Origin: Pseudomonas sp. A34-9 | GTDB taxonomy: Bacteria > Pseudomonadota > Gammaproteobacteria > Pseudomonadales > Pseudomonadaceae | Length of the DNA: 64,000 bases | Direction of reading: 5' to 3' | Assembly (NCBI RefSeq): GCF_029543085.1 | Contig: NZ_CP119967.1 | Location: 3,064,501 to 3,128,500, forward strand | Part shown: in pieces, positions 8,632 to 17,313 of the stretch | How positions within the stretch are numbered: the stretch's first letter is position 1 | Layout: the number at the start of each line of letters is the position of its first letter | Position numbers and translations under genes: made by a program | The notes under the pieces: generated by a model | Database searches by the model: none | The model's input: the letters and a program-made list of their open reading frames with translations, nothing else | What the model was told of the DNA's origin: nothing

Positions 8632-9312
8632 TCAGCTCCAGCCTGCGCGGGTCTTGCGGCTGGAGTACAACGCCAGCAACACCAGAAACGAGAACACCAG
8701 CATCGCCCCGGCCAGCCAGTGCGCCTGTGCGTATTCCATCGCTTCGACGTGGTCGTAAATTTGTACGGAAACCACGCGGGTCTTGTCAGGAATGTTGCCA
8801 CCGATCATCAGCACCACGCCGAATTCACCAACGGTATGCGCGAAGCCGAGGATCGCCGCCGTGACAAAACCGGGGCGAGCCAGTGGCAGAATCACGCTGA
8901 AAAAAGTGTCCCACGGATTGGCGCGCAGGGTAGCGGCGACTTCCAGTGGGCGGGTGCCGATCGCCGAGAACGCGTTTTGCAATGGTTGCACCACGAAAGG
9001 CATGGAATAGATCACCGAGCCGATCACCAGGCCAGTGAAACTGAAGGTCAAGGTGCCCAGGCCCAGCCATTGGGTGAATTGGCCGAGAAACCCGTGCGGG
9101 CCCATCATCAGGAGCAGATAGAAACCGATGACGGTCGGTGGCAGCACAAGGGGCAGGGCGACAATTGCTCCGATCGGGCCGCGCAACCACGAACGGGTGC
9201 GCGACAGCCACAGGGCAATCGGAGTGCCGACCACCAACAGGATCGCGGTAGTCAGTGACGCCAGTTTCAGGGTCAGCCAGATCGCCGCGAAATCGGCACT
9301 CGTCAGCGACAT
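8632..9312 (-). CDS. modB: Molybdate ABC transporter permease ModB
   Basis: A 226-residue integral membrane protein with about five hydrophobic segments and the ABC permease cytoplasmic loop ([20 protein letters not shown], the EAA-type contact for ModC). It forms the molybdate channel as a dimer with ModC. Its ATG at 9310-9312 directly abuts the modA stop codon (TAAATG), and its TGA leads straight into modC, so translation is probably coupled across the operon. Length and segment pattern are ordinary for ModB. Confidence 0.95.
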   Translation of the reverse strand: MSLTSADFAAIWLTLKLASLTTAILLVVGTPIALWLSRTRSWLRGPIGAIVALPLVLPPTVIGFYLLLMMGPHGFLGQFTQWLGLGTLTFSFTGLVIGSVIYSMPFVVQPLQNAFSAIGTRPLEVAATLRANPWDTFFSVILPLARPGFVTAAILGFAHTVGEFGVVLMIGGNIPDKTRVVSVQIYDHVEAMEYAQAHWLAGAMLVFSFLVLLALYSSRKTRAGWS

Positions 9313-10098
<786 letters not shown>

Positions 10099-10156
10099 CT
10101 AGTGCAGAGGGCAGTTATTGTTGGAGGTGGACTGCGCCGATGCGAGGGGGGGAATT

Positions 10157-10180
10157 CGCTATATAGCGAAATATATAGCG
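10157..10180. promoter_or_regulatory. ModE-type operator upstream of modA
   Basis: CGCTATATA, six-base spacer GCGAAA, TATATAGCG: a perfect 9+6+9 inverted repeat. The known ModE operator has this CGCTATATA/TATATAGCG character, at which molybdate-bound ModE represses modABC. No modE gene is in the window, so the regulator must be encoded elsewhere. Confidence 0.8.
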
Positions 10181-10249
10181 AAATACCGCCAAACGGGAAG
10201 CGTTGGTTAAAACCAGATTGAGGATGCTTGATCCTCACTCTGTTTTGCG

Positions 10250-11314
10250 TCACTGGCGAGTGAGTTTTGCCAATGCACCTTCGGCCAATTGCCGGGTCAG
10301 TTCAGCGCTGCCGGTGTCTTTACCGAGAGTGAATGCCTGACCGGCCCAGAGGTTGGCAAACGCTGCTTCGTTGATCGCTCGCAGTGGCATCAGTGCACCA
10401 CCGGCCAAGGGGAATGCCGGTGCCTTCGGCGACATCGGACCCAGCTCACGCATGACGCGGTTGAGAATACCCCGCGCGGGTCGCCCGGTGAAGATATTGG
10501 TGATCGCCGTTTCGCTCTCTTTGGCGGTGCGCAGCGCTTTGTGGTGAGCGGCGCTGACTTTCGCTTCCGGCGTGAACAGATAGGCTGTGCCGACCTGCAC
10601 CGCCGAAGCGCCCAACAAGAACGCCGCCGCCACACCGCGCGCATCGGCAATGGCTCCGGCTGCAATCACCGGCACTTTCACCGCATCGACCACCTGAGGC
10701 ACCAGGGCAAACGTGCCGACCTGACTGCTCAGATCATCGCTGAGAAACATGCCGCGATGGCCGCCGGCCTCGTAGCCCATGGCGATGATCGCGTCGCAGC
10801 CGTGCTGCTCCAGCCAGATCGCTTCATCGACAGTGGTGGCCGAGGAAAGAATTTTCGCCCCGGTTGCCTTGACCCGATCCAGCAGGGATTTCTCTGGCAG
10901 ACCGAAGTGGAAACTCACGACCTCAGGTCGAAATTCTTCCAGTACGTCGCAGGCGGCCGCATCGAACGGTGCTCGGTTCGACACCGGTGTCGGTGCAGCG
11001 AAATCGGCACCCAGTTCGCGGTAATACGGCTCCAGCAGATGCTTCCATTCACCGGCGCGTTGCTCATCGACCGGCGGTGGCTGATGGCAGAAGAAGTTGA
11101 CGTTGAAGGGCTTGCGGGTGTGTTGGCGAATGGTGTTCAGCTCTTCGCGCAATTGCTCGAGGCTCAGCATCGCCGCCGGCATTGAGCCAAGGCCGCCGGC
11201 ATTGCACACGGCGATGACCATGGACGAATTCGTCGCGCCGGCCATCGGGCCCTGGATGATTGGCAGTTCAATGCCGAGCAGGTCAAGAAGGCGGGTGTCT
11301 GGCCATTGGCTCAT
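10250..11314 (-). CDS. Nitronate monooxygenase / 2-nitropropane dioxygenase family flavoprotein
   Basis: A 354-residue FMN-dependent TIM-barrel enzyme. The start is ATG 11314 (MSQWPDTRLLDLLGIELPI) with GGAG ten bases upstream. Family motifs include PIIQGPMAGATNSSMV, NAGGLGSMPAAM, FNVNFFCH, MGYEAGGHRG and AAGAIADARGVAAAFLLGA, which form the FMN pocket. Members oxidise alkyl nitronates such as propionate-3-nitronate; substrate choice here is inferred from family only. It stands alone, 77 bases beyond the ModE-type operator and on the same strand as mod. A stem-loop at about 10216-10238 with a short T run on the minus strand may terminate it. A longer upstream frame is discounted, because a small independent gene lies there. 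Confidence 0.85.
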   Translation of the reverse strand: MSQWPDTRLLDLLGIELPIIQGPMAGATNSSMVIAVCNAGGLGSMPAAMLSLEQLREELNTIRQHTRKPFNVNFFCHQPPPVDEQRAGEWKHLLEPYYRELGADFAAPTPVSNRAPFDAAACDVLEEFRPEVVSFHFGLPEKSLLDRVKATGAKILSSATTVDEAIWLEQHGCDAIIAMGYEAGGHRGMFLSDDLSSQVGTFALVPQVVDAVKVPVIAAGAIADARGVAAAFLLGASAVQVGTAYLFTPEAKVSAAHHKALRTAKESETAITNIFTGRPARGILNRVMRELGPMSPKAPAFPLAGGALMPLRAINEAAFANLWAGQAFTLGKDTGSAELTRQLAEGALAKLTRQ

Positions 11315-11412
11315 GACGGCTGTACTCCAAATCATGAAAGGTAAAGCCGGTTTTTTAGCAGTAAAAGCGGATCCGCAGCCAGTTCGAAATTCAGAACAAC
11401 CCGTGCAGTTTT

Positions 11413-11565
11413 TCAGCGTCGATGAAATCCGCCACCCCCTCCGCCGCCAAACGAGTGATTCATGAATTGCGAGGAGTTGTGAAAATTGTTGGTGCGCTGG
11501 TTGCCGAAATTGAACGTCAGCCGGCACAGCATCAACATCATGAGAAACGAGCGCGGGTAAGACAT
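11413..11565 (-). CDS. Small glycine-tailed protein (50 aa), unknown
   Basis: ATG at 11565 has GGAG six bases upstream and opens a 50-codon frame: MSYPRSFLMMLMLCRLTFNF, a polar middle rich in N, Q and H, and an end of seven consecutive glycines before FHRR. The N-terminus could be a weak signal or membrane helix. It lies about 100 bases upstream of the nitronate monooxygenase gene on the same strand and could be cotranscribed. I do not recognise it; the ribosome site and the unusual residue use are the only support. Confidence 0.4.
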   Translation of the reverse strand: MSYPRSFLMMLMLCRLTFNFGNQRTNNFHNSSQFMNHSFGGGGGGGFHRR

Positions 11566-11753
11566 TGTCAGCTCCATCGACAGGCCGATTTCTAAAGGAA
11601 TAACGGCAAAACCACGACCGTCGAAAAAGCATAGTCGCCCGCGTTGGAAATACCCGGCGGATTCGCCGATTGGCGCAAAGTCGTATGTGGCAGCGTGTTG
11701 CGATGTGGTATTTCAAGGCACGACATTCTGAAAAACAGTCATGCGAGGCAGTC

Positions 11754-12737
11754 ATGTTCAACGCCATTGTGATCGACAAAGACGACAGCGGTTATCGCGC
11801 CAATGTGCAGCAAGTCAACGAAGATCAGTTGCCCGAAGGCGATGTCACCGTCGCTGTTGCGTACAGCACGCTGAACTTCAAGGATGGTCTGGCGATTACC
11901 GGCAGCAGTCCGGTGGTACGCAAGTTTCCGATGGTGCCGGGGATCGACCTGGCGGGCACCGTAGAAGCCAGTTCCCACCCCGACTATAAGGTGGGTGATC
12001 AGGTGGTGCTCAATGGCTGGGGTGTCGGCGAAAATCACTGGGGTGGTCTGGCGCAGAAGGCGCGGCTCAATGGCGACTGGCTGATTCCTTTGTCCAAAGC
12101 CTTTACAGCGGCGCAAGCCATGGCCATCGGTACGGCTGGGTATACGGCGATGCTGTGCGTTCTCGCGCTTGAGCGTAATGGCGTGGCGCCGGATCAGGGG
12201 GAAGTGTTGGTCACGGGGGCCAATGGTGGCGTTGGCAGTTTCGCCATCGCTTTGCTGAGCAAGCTTGGCTATCGTGTCGTCGCGTCGACTGGCCGGGTTT
12301 CCGAGCATGAATATCTGCAGCAGTTGGGTGCCGGTGAAATCATCGACCGCGCCACGTTGTCAGCGCCCGGCAAGCCACTGGCCAAAGAGCGCTGGGCAGC
12401 GGTGATCGACTCGGTGGGCAGTCATACGTTGGCCAATGCCTGCGCCAGCACGCGCTCCGAAGGTACCGTCGCCGCCTGTGGTCTGGCGCAGGGCATGGAT
12501 TTCCCGGCGTCGGTTGCCCCGTTCATTTTGCGTGGTGTGACCCTGGCCGGCATCAACAGCGTGACCCAGCCCAAGGCGCGCCGTCTCGAAGCGTGGGCGC
12601 GTCTGGCCAAGGATCTGGATGTCTCGTTGCTGGCATTGATCAGCCATGAAATCGGCCTGAGCGAGGCCATTGATGCGGCGCCGAAGTTACTTGCCGGACA
12701 GCTTCGCGGGCGGGTTGTGGTGGACGTCAATCGCTGA
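11754..12737 (+). CDS. acuI: AcuI/YhdH-type zinc-independent medium-chain reductase (acrylyl-CoA reductase family)
   Basis: A 327-residue medium-chain dehydrogenase/reductase. Family signs are [14 protein letters not shown] near the N-terminus, [27 protein letters not shown], and the NADPH-binding glycine motif [16 protein letters not shown]. The zinc-ligand cysteines of alcohol dehydrogenases are absent. AcuI proteins reduce acryloyl-CoA to propionyl-CoA with NADPH and protect against acrylate; the close relative YhdH has quinone-reductase-like annotation. I use ATG 11754 ([14 protein letters not shown]) with GAGG upstream; the frame is open further back but without a ribosome site. It is transcribed alone, divergent from the nitronate monooxygenase group. 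Confidence 0.85.
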   Translation: MFNAIVIDKDDSGYRANVQQVNEDQLPEGDVTVAVAYSTLNFKDGLAITGSSPVVRKFPMVPGIDLAGTVEASSHPDYKVGDQVVLNGWGVGENHWGGLAQKARLNGDWLIPLSKAFTAAQAMAIGTAGYTAMLCVLALERNGVAPDQGEVLVTGANGGVGSFAIALLSKLGYRVVASTGRVSEHEYLQQLGAGEIIDRATLSAPGKPLAKERWAAVIDSVGSHTLANACASTRSEGTVAACGLAQGMDFPASVAPFILRGVTLAGINSVTQPKARRLEAWARLAKDLDVSLLALISHEIGLSEAIDAAPKLLAGQLRGRVVVDVNR

Positions 12738-12876
12738 CAGAGTAGGTGCCGTCGCGGCTCTGCGAGGGCCGCATTTCAATCGAGAGGGAGTGGCACATTC
12801 GATTTCAGCGGCGCTTCGCCACTGACTTCGAGGCCTGCACCGGCCCCGAGTCAGTCGCGGTCTACATCGGTATCCG

Positions 12877-13944
12877 TTAAGGCTGCGTCTCGCGCTCAAG
12901 CAATTGACGTTTGCGCTCGACGCCCCAACGATAGCCCGAAAGATTGCCATCGCTGCGCACCACGCGGTGGCAAGGGATCGCCACCGCCAAACGGTTGGCC
13001 CCGCACGCCTGGGCTACCGCGCGCATGGATGTCGGTGCGCCAATGCGCTGGGCAATCTCGGCGTAGCTGGCCGTCTGGCCCAGCGGAATTTCCCGCAGCG
13101 CCTGCCACACGCGTTCCTGAAACGCCGTGCCACGAACGTCCAGCGGCAGGTCCAGGCCAATCGCCGGCGCTTCGATAAATCCCACGACTTTGGCGATCAA
13201 TTGCTCGAAGCCGGTATCGGCGCCAATCAGGTTGGCTTGACGAAACTGGTCCTGCAGATCGCACACCAATTGATGCGGATCGTCACCCAGCAGAATCGCA
13301 CACACACCACGTTCGCTTTGCGCCACCAGAATCGCTCCGAGCGAACATTGGCCGACGGCGAAGCGAATGTCGTTGTTCTTCCCGGCAGCGCGATAGTCGC
13401 CGGGTTTCATTCCCAGCAAATGATCCGCTGATTCATAGAAACGGCTATTGGAATTGAAACCGGCGTCGTACAGCGCATCGGTTACCGAGCCGCCGTCTGC
13501 CAGGCGCTCACGGACTTTGCGCGAGCGATGCGCCGTTGCGTAGCCCCTGGGCGTCAACCCCGTCGCGGCCTTGAAGACGCGATGGAAATGAAACGGACTC
13601 AGACCGGCGGTTTGCGCCAGTTCGTTGAGCGCCGGCAACGTCTCGGCGGATTCGATATGGCGGCAGGCAATGGCGACGGTCGCGGCATGCTGCGCGGCAA
13701 CATCACTCTGATCCTTGCTGGCTCGTTTGCTCGGCCGATAGCCGGCAGCCTCGGCCTGCTCAGCGGTATCGAAAAACTCGACGTTCTGCGGTTTTGGCAA
13801 GCGTGAGAGGCTGCTCGGGCGGCAGTAGATGCCGGTGGTTTTCACCGCATAGACAAATTGCCCGTCCGCCCGTGAATCTCGTGCAACCACAGCGGCCCAG
13901 CGCGGATCATTTTCAATCGTGAAGGGGGTCGAAAGCGTTTTCAT
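12877..13944 (-). CDS. ada: Ada-type alkylation regulator / O6-methylguanine methyltransferase with degraded N-terminal zinc site
   Basis: This 355-residue protein has the three Ada parts. Residues 1-78: Me-phosphotriester domain. About 85-185: AraC-type HTH (LNELAQTAGLSPFHFHRVFK). About 190-355: O6-alkylguanine methyltransferase with the acceptor motif IPCHRV (Cys near 325), which is intact. In E. coli Ada four cysteines hold zinc, the first being the methyl acceptor. Here only the first remains (IYCRPS, Cys41); the others are Ser45 (RPSSLSR), Ser72 and Ala75 (YRPSKRAS). Phosphotriester repair and methyl-triggered activation may thus be altered, yet Ada boxes stand before this gene and the neighbouring oxygenase/alkB pair. 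The base methyltransferase function should remain. The start is ATG 13944. Confidence 0.9.
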   Translation of the reverse strand: MKTLSTPFTIENDPRWAAVVARDSRADGQFVYAVKTTGIYCRPSSLSRLPKPQNVEFFDTAEQAEAAGYRPSKRASKDQSDVAAQHAATVAIACRHIESAETLPALNELAQTAGLSPFHFHRVFKAATGLTPRGYATAHRSRKVRERLADGGSVTDALYDAGFNSNSRFYESADHLLGMKPGDYRAAGKNNDIRFAVGQCSLGAILVAQSERGVCAILLGDDPHQLVCDLQDQFRQANLIGADTGFEQLIAKVVGFIEAPAIGLDLPLDVRGTAFQERVWQALREIPLGQTASYAEIAQRIGAPTSMRAVAQACGANRLAVAIPCHRVVRSDGNLSGYRWGVERKRQLLERETQP

Positions 13945-14010
13945 GAGGGGTTGTCCGTTGACCTGTTTGATTCAGGTTAACCAGCGTCGCAAGGCGCAAC
14001 ACTCCGGGCC

Positions 14011-14023
14011 TTGCGGTCAAATT
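14011..14023 (-). promoter_or_regulatory. Ada box upstream of ada
   Basis: On the minus strand AAT-TTGACC-GCAA matches the AAT-N6-GCAA pattern of the E. coli Ada operator. It lies 66 bases upstream of the ada start. A candidate -10 (TAACCT, 13979-13974) follows GCAA after 31 bases. The oxygenase/alkB promoter has the same box, the same flanking CGGAGTGTT and the same 31-base spacing. Confidence 0.75.
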
Positions 14024-14032
14024 TTTTGCAGG

Positions 14033-14698
14033 CTATCCGGCCACGCGAAAGGTCAGATTGATTCGCTGTTCACCCAGACGCGGATGCCGGCCTTGCTTGA
14101 TCGGCAGTACACCGTGAAAGCGCAAGCGATCAACGCCACCCCAGACCACCATGTCGCCATGCAGCAAGGCAATGCGCTGGCTCTTGTCGCTGCGACTGAA
14201 ACCGCCGAAGAGGAACATTGCCGGCAACCCCAGTGACAGCGAAACGATCGGTGCACTGTAGGCCTTTTCGTCTTTATCCTGGTGCAATGACATCTTGGCG
14301 CCGGGGACATAGCAGTTGATCAGGCAGGAATCGGCGTTAAAGTCAGCGAATCCGGCTTGCGCGGCCGCCGCGTGCGCCAGTGCTGCGAATACTTCCGGCA
14401 TCGCTGGCCATGGCAAATCACTGAGCGGGTCGACGCTGGAGTAACGATACCCGTGGCGATCAGTGATCCAGCCCAAAGCGCCGCAGCTGCTGGTGCCCAC
14501 CGACATGCTGAACCCACCCGGCGTGACCATGTGGCGCAAGGGCGCTGCGGCAAGAGTCGCATCTAGCGCCGGCAGGATCTGCTCGATCAGCGGCAGGGCG
14601 AAACCATGCAGCACCCACGATTGCTCGCCAATCTGCTCGGCGCGGGGGCGTTGTTCGGGTTCATGATCGGCGAACAGATCGAAAGTGCTCGGTTGCAT
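14033..14698 (-). CDS. alkB: AlkB-type DNA dealkylase
   Basis: A 221-residue 2-oxoglutarate/Fe(II) oxygenase of the AlkB family, which oxidatively removes methyl groups from 1-methyladenine and 3-methylcytosine in DNA or RNA. The iron triad is visible as LHQDKDE (His and Asp) with the distal His in RFHGV; the 2-oxoglutarate arginines are in RINLTFR. The nucleotide-recognition lid (GYRYSS) and FLFGGFSRSDKS are also typical. I choose ATG 14698 (MQPSTFDLF), five bases after the upstream oxygenase stop; TTG 14707 would overlap that stop. It is the second gene of an operon with the 2-oxoglutarate oxygenase and probably shares its Ada-box promoter. The ada gene follows with its own promoter. Confidence 0.93.
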   Translation of the reverse strand: MQPSTFDLFADHEPEQRPRAEQIGEQSWVLHGFALPLIEQILPALDATLAAAPLRHMVTPGGFSMSVGTSSCGALGWITDRHGYRYSSVDPLSDLPWPAMPEVFAALAHAAAAQAGFADFNADSCLINCYVPGAKMSLHQDKDEKAYSAPIVSLSLGLPAMFLFGGFSRSDKSQRIALLHGDMVVWGGVDRLRFHGVLPIKQGRHPRLGEQRINLTFRVAG

Positions 14699-14703
14699 GT
14701 GGG

Positions 14704-15414
14704 TCAAGTGGCGTCGTGAAAGATGATGCCTAGGGTATGCCTTTTTCCACTGTGCAGGCGACTGACGCCGTGGCGCATCGTCACCCGATAATCACCGCGT
14801 ACACCTTTGGCCGGGCGCTGATTCACGGCAAAGATCACGGCATCACCTTTCGTCAGATCGAGTACGTGCGGGCGAGACTGCATGCGCGGGCGCTGCTCGG
14901 TGAGAACGAATTCACCCCCGGTAAAGTCTTGCCCGGGTGCTGACAGAAGAATCGCTACCTGCAGCGGAAAAACCGATTCGCCGTACAGGTCCTGATGCAG
15001 GCAGTTGTAGTCCTGCGGGCCGTATTGCAAAAGAAGAGGGGTAGGGCGTATCTGGCCTGCTGCATGGCAGCGCTGAAGAAATTCGGCGTGGTTCGCCGGA
15101 AAACGCTCGGGCAGGTTCATGCGTTCGTACCAGCGATTGGCCAAGGCCACCAGGCGCGGGTACAGCGCGCCGCGAAGGCGTTCTACGGGCGTCGGCAGGG
15201 GATAACGAAAATATTTGTACTCGCCGCGACCGAAACCGTGGCGGGCCATGATGACCTGCGAACGAAACGGTTCGGTCTGCTGATACAGCTCACTCAATTG
15301 ATCGCAGGTCTCGGCCAGCAGCAGCGAACGGATGATTGCGTAGCCGTCCTGATCGAGCTGCCGCTCAAGGCTTGCCCAGTCGAGTGAATCCAGACGAGAG
15401 GGTGACATCGACAT
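14704..15414 (-). CDS. 2-oxoglutarate/Fe(II)-dependent oxygenase linked to alkB
   Basis: A 236-residue oxygenase of the type often annotated as 2OG-Fe(II) oxygenase. The metal and cosubstrate motif is visible: CLHQDLYGE supplies His and Asp; the distal His and the Arg lie in YRVTMRHGVSRLHSGKRHTLGIIF. FTGGEFVLTEQRPR is also characteristic of plate-forming prolyl-hydroxylase-like folds. The start is ATG 15414 with AAGGAG five bases upstream. It is followed directly by alkB, and its promoter has an Ada box, which indicates a role in the alkylation response. Its substrate is unknown; a nucleic acid or protein target is inference from context. Confidence 0.85.
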   Translation of the reverse strand: MSMSPSRLDSLDWASLERQLDQDGYAIIRSLLLAETCDQLSELYQQTEPFRSQVIMARHGFGRGEYKYFRYPLPTPVERLRGALYPRLVALANRWYERMNLPERFPANHAEFLQRCHAAGQIRPTPLLLQYGPQDYNCLHQDLYGESVFPLQVAILLSAPGQDFTGGEFVLTEQRPRMQSRPHVLDLTKGDAVIFAVNQRPAKGVRGDYRVTMRHGVSRLHSGKRHTLGIIFHDAT

Positions 15415-15483
15415 GCTGACTCCTTGACGCTGGGTCGAAGAAAGTCAGTCTAGGCAGGACGTAGCGGCAGAACACTCCGCCGC

Positions 15484-15496
15484 TTGCGGTCGAATT
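15484..15496 (-). promoter_or_regulatory. Ada box upstream of the oxygenase-alkB operon
   Basis: AAT-TCGACC-GCAA on the minus strand, 69 bases upstream of the oxygenase start. It matches the ada box in eleven of thirteen positions or better, followed by the same CGGAGTGTT and a -10-like TAGACT (15452-15447) at the same 31-base distance. Confidence 0.75.
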
Positions 15497-15508
15497 TCCT
15501 GTCGATGT

Positions 15509-15685
15509 TTACAGCGCTTTGCTGACGGCGATGTCGCTGATCACGTCGTCGGTCTGGCCATGAATCGCATCCAGAGCAGCCTTGGCTTCTTCCTCGGTGC
15601 CGTTTTCCAGCTGCGCGAACTCAAAGCGGCGTTCACCATTGAGTTTGTACTTGATGACATATTTGGTCGTTTGGGCCACGGTCAT
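15509..15685 (-). CDS. Small hypothetical protein (58 aa)
   Basis: ATG 15685 is preceded by AAGGAAAGC and opens a 58-codon frame that ends at TAA 15509. The protein begins MTVAQTTKYVIKYKLNGERR and continues FEFAQLENGTEEEAKAAL, with an acidic C-terminal half: a small soluble alpha/beta composition. It lies 27 bases downstream of the DUF1883-type gene on the same strand, so the two probably form a unit. The Ada box of the next operon begins just past its stop. I do not recognise a named family, but the ribosome site and codon use support it. Confidence 0.7.
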   Translation of the reverse strand: MTVAQTTKYVIKYKLNGERRFEFAQLENGTEEEAKAALDAIHGQTDDVISDIAVSKAL

Positions 15686-15712
15686 GCTTTCCTTCTGGTT
15701 GAGCGGCGTGTC

Positions 15713-16015
15713 TCAGCTGAGTTTGCTGCTGGAGCGACGGATGATCTTGATCGAGTGAGTCAGCGTCGGTTTGCGAGTGACGCTGATCGCACGGCGGTTG
15801 ACGGTGTCGATGGTGATGTTCCAGAAACCGGTGCTCGGCGCGGTAATACGGGCCGGAAAGGTGTCGAAGGCGCCGCCGTGATAGGTGTGACGGCCGCCGT
15901 TCTTGAAGCTGCGGAAGTTGGCGTCGTTCATCAGACGGATATTGCACATTTGCGAGCATTGAATGACGACGATGTCGTCTTCGTTGAGGTGTTCGCGCTG
16001 GTGAATGAATTTCAT
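15713..16015 (-). CDS. DUF1883-type small protein (100 aa)
   Basis: The start is ATG 16015 behind GGAGG (MKFIHQREHLNEDDIVVIQC); the frame is open further upstream but that part lacks protein character. The sequence continues QCSQMCNIRLMNDANFRSF, then KNGGRHTYHGGAFDTFPARI and a beta-rich end, the pattern of the DUF1883 family (single compact beta domain, unknown role). Several histidines and two cysteines are clustered but no clear catalytic motif can be named. It is soluble, with no signal peptide, and heads a pair with the 58-residue gene downstream. Confidence 0.75.
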   Translation of the reverse strand: MKFIHQREHLNEDDIVVIQCSQMCNIRLMNDANFRSFKNGGRHTYHGGAFDTFPARITAPSTGFWNITIDTVNRRAISVTRKPTLTHSIKIIRRSSSKLS

Positions 16016-16226
16016 GGGCGCCTCCAGAAGGGCTTTTTCTACAAAATCAAAACGATAGCTTGTCGATTGGGCGCAGTTTATCAGCCCGCACGGGTTATTA
16101 TCTGGCCGTCGGGCACTGGTTTGACAATTTTGAACAGATATTCGCAATCGGATGCGGGTTAAATGCAGAAGGCCCCGGAGAAAAACGGCATTTGTGCTGT
16201 CGGACGGTCTTTAACGGAGGTTTTTT

Positions 16227-16583
16227 ATGAAGTGGGGTGTGGTGTGTCTGCCGTTGGTTTTGGCTGTGGGTGGTTGTGCGAGTGTTTCCGAAATCAATGA
16301 AACGCTGCCGACCGTGAGCGTAATCTCTGGCAAGAAACCCCATGAATATGCCCAATGCCTGGCCGAAAAGCTGGCGGACAGCCGCGGCGCACTGCAAATG
16401 CAGCCGCACAAGGACGGGGTTCGGGTCATCGTACCGGGTAAATTCTCCACCGGCGCGGCAGCGGTATTTGATATCGAAGATCGCTCCGGCGGCAGCAGCA
16501 TCAAGTTGCATGAACGCATGTCGAATGTGCCGGTGCGTCCGCGTGATGTGCGAAACGCTGCCAATGCGTGTATTTCCGGCTGA
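16227..16583 (+). CDS. Small lipoprotein (118 aa)
   Basis: A type II signal sequence (MKWGVVCLPLVLAVGGC) with lipobox VGGC puts the acylated cysteine at residue 17. The mature part, starting ASVSEINETLPTVSV, is about 100 residues with a single further cysteine pair region (AQCLAEKL and NACISG) that could form a disulfide. The ribosome site GGAGG stands six bases before the ATG. A Rho-independent terminator follows at 16607-16639, so it is monocistronic. The function is unknown; the location is probably the periplasmic face of a membrane. Confidence 0.8.
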   Translation: MKWGVVCLPLVLAVGGCASVSEINETLPTVSVISGKKPHEYAQCLAEKLADSRGALQMQPHKDGVRVIVPGKFSTGAAAVFDIEDRSGGSSIKLHERMSNVPVRPRDVRNAANACISG

Positions 16584-16606
16584 TAGACTGATAGTCATCA
16601 GCAACG

Positions 16607-16639
16607 ATGCCGTCGCAGTCATGCTGTGACGGCATTTTT
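16607..16639 (+). terminator. Rho-independent terminator after the lipoprotein gene
   Basis: TGCCGTC (16608-16614) pairs with GACGGCA (16628-16634), followed by five Ts. It lies 24 bases beyond the lipoprotein stop codon. Confidence 0.65.
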
Positions 16640-16654
16640 ATTTCTGGAGTCGCG

Positions 16655-16885
16655 ATGAAGCGAGAGCAAGTACGGGAACGCCACGTAGAGGGCCTGATCT
16701 CTGCCACCCATGTCATCCAGAACCCGGCGAATCCGGGGGAGTGGATCGTGTTTTTCAAGAAAAGCGCCGGACGCAGTTACTTCCTGGTCGACGAAAACGA
16801 CGAAGTCGAGTCGTTCAACCGCCTCGACGATTTGATCGAAGTCGTACGCGGACTCGGGATCAAATTCGCCGAAATTCATATGTAA
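16655..16885 (+). CDS. Small hypothetical protein (76 aa)
   Basis: ATG 16655 with CTGGAG upstream opens MKREQVRERHVEGLISATHV, then WIVFFKKSAGRSYFLVDENDE and FNRLDDLIEVVRGLGIKFAE. The pattern (basic start, two beta strands, acidic turn, one helix, beta end) suggests a compact soluble domain, possibly a nucleic-acid or partner-binding module, but no family is recognised. It sits between a terminator and a convergent lipoprotein gene (three bases apart), so it is its own unit. Confidence 0.7.
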   Translation: MKREQVRERHVEGLISATHVIQNPANPGEWIVFFKKSAGRSYFLVDENDEVESFNRLDDLIEVVRGLGIKFAEIHM

Positions 16886-16888
16886 GGT

Positions 16889-17176
16889 CTATTTACAGAC
16901 CACGACAACGCTGCGGTTCTTGTAATTGCCGACATCGACTCCCAGGGTTTTATCGCTTTCCTTGGGCTGAGGCGTACCGTCAGTGCCCACGATGCGATAA
17001 CCGGTGCCCGCACAGGACGCATCGGCTTTTTCATAGCAGGTCGCCCAGGAGTTGGCTTCACCGGAGCAATCGATCGACAGGCCCTGTTCACCGTTGTTCA
17101 GGTACGTGGGTTGGGAGGTCGCACAGCCGGCCAGTGCCAATAACGCAATCAGGGGTAGCCATTTTTTCAAGGTCAT
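16889..17176 (-). CDS. Small lipoprotein (95 aa)
   Basis: The signal sequence MTLKKWLPLIALLALAGC carries lipobox LAGC with the modified cysteine at 18. The mature protein starts ATSQPTYLNNGEQG and contains four further cysteines (IDCSG, ATCYEK, ASCAG, VVCK), enough for two disulfides, with a beta-rich end (YKNRSVVVVCK). It is convergent with the 76-residue gene and ends three bases away. The family is common in Pseudomonas as an uncharacterised lipoprotein; no function can be assigned. Confidence 0.8.
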   Translation of the reverse strand: MTLKKWLPLIALLALAGCATSQPTYLNNGEQGLSIDCSGEANSWATCYEKADASCAGTGYRIVGTDGTPQPKESDKTLGVDVGNYKNRSVVVVCK

Positions 17177-17268
17177 GTTCGGGGGTCTTCAACAAGGGGG
17201 ACTAGACGCTCTGACAGCGCCGGTGTGAAAAGGTTATAGCGTTTGGCCACTTGTTTGTCAGCGGGCAC

Positions 17269-17296
17269 AAAAAAGCCCTGCACGAGGGCAGGGCTG
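17269..17296 (-). terminator. Rho-independent terminator (minus strand)
   Basis: AGCCCTGCCCTCGTGCAGGGCT followed on the minus strand by a run of Ts. It lies 18 bases after the stop of the 61-residue minus-strand gene. Confidence 0.8.
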
Positions 17297-17313
17297 GGGC
17301 GTGTCGGGGCTGA

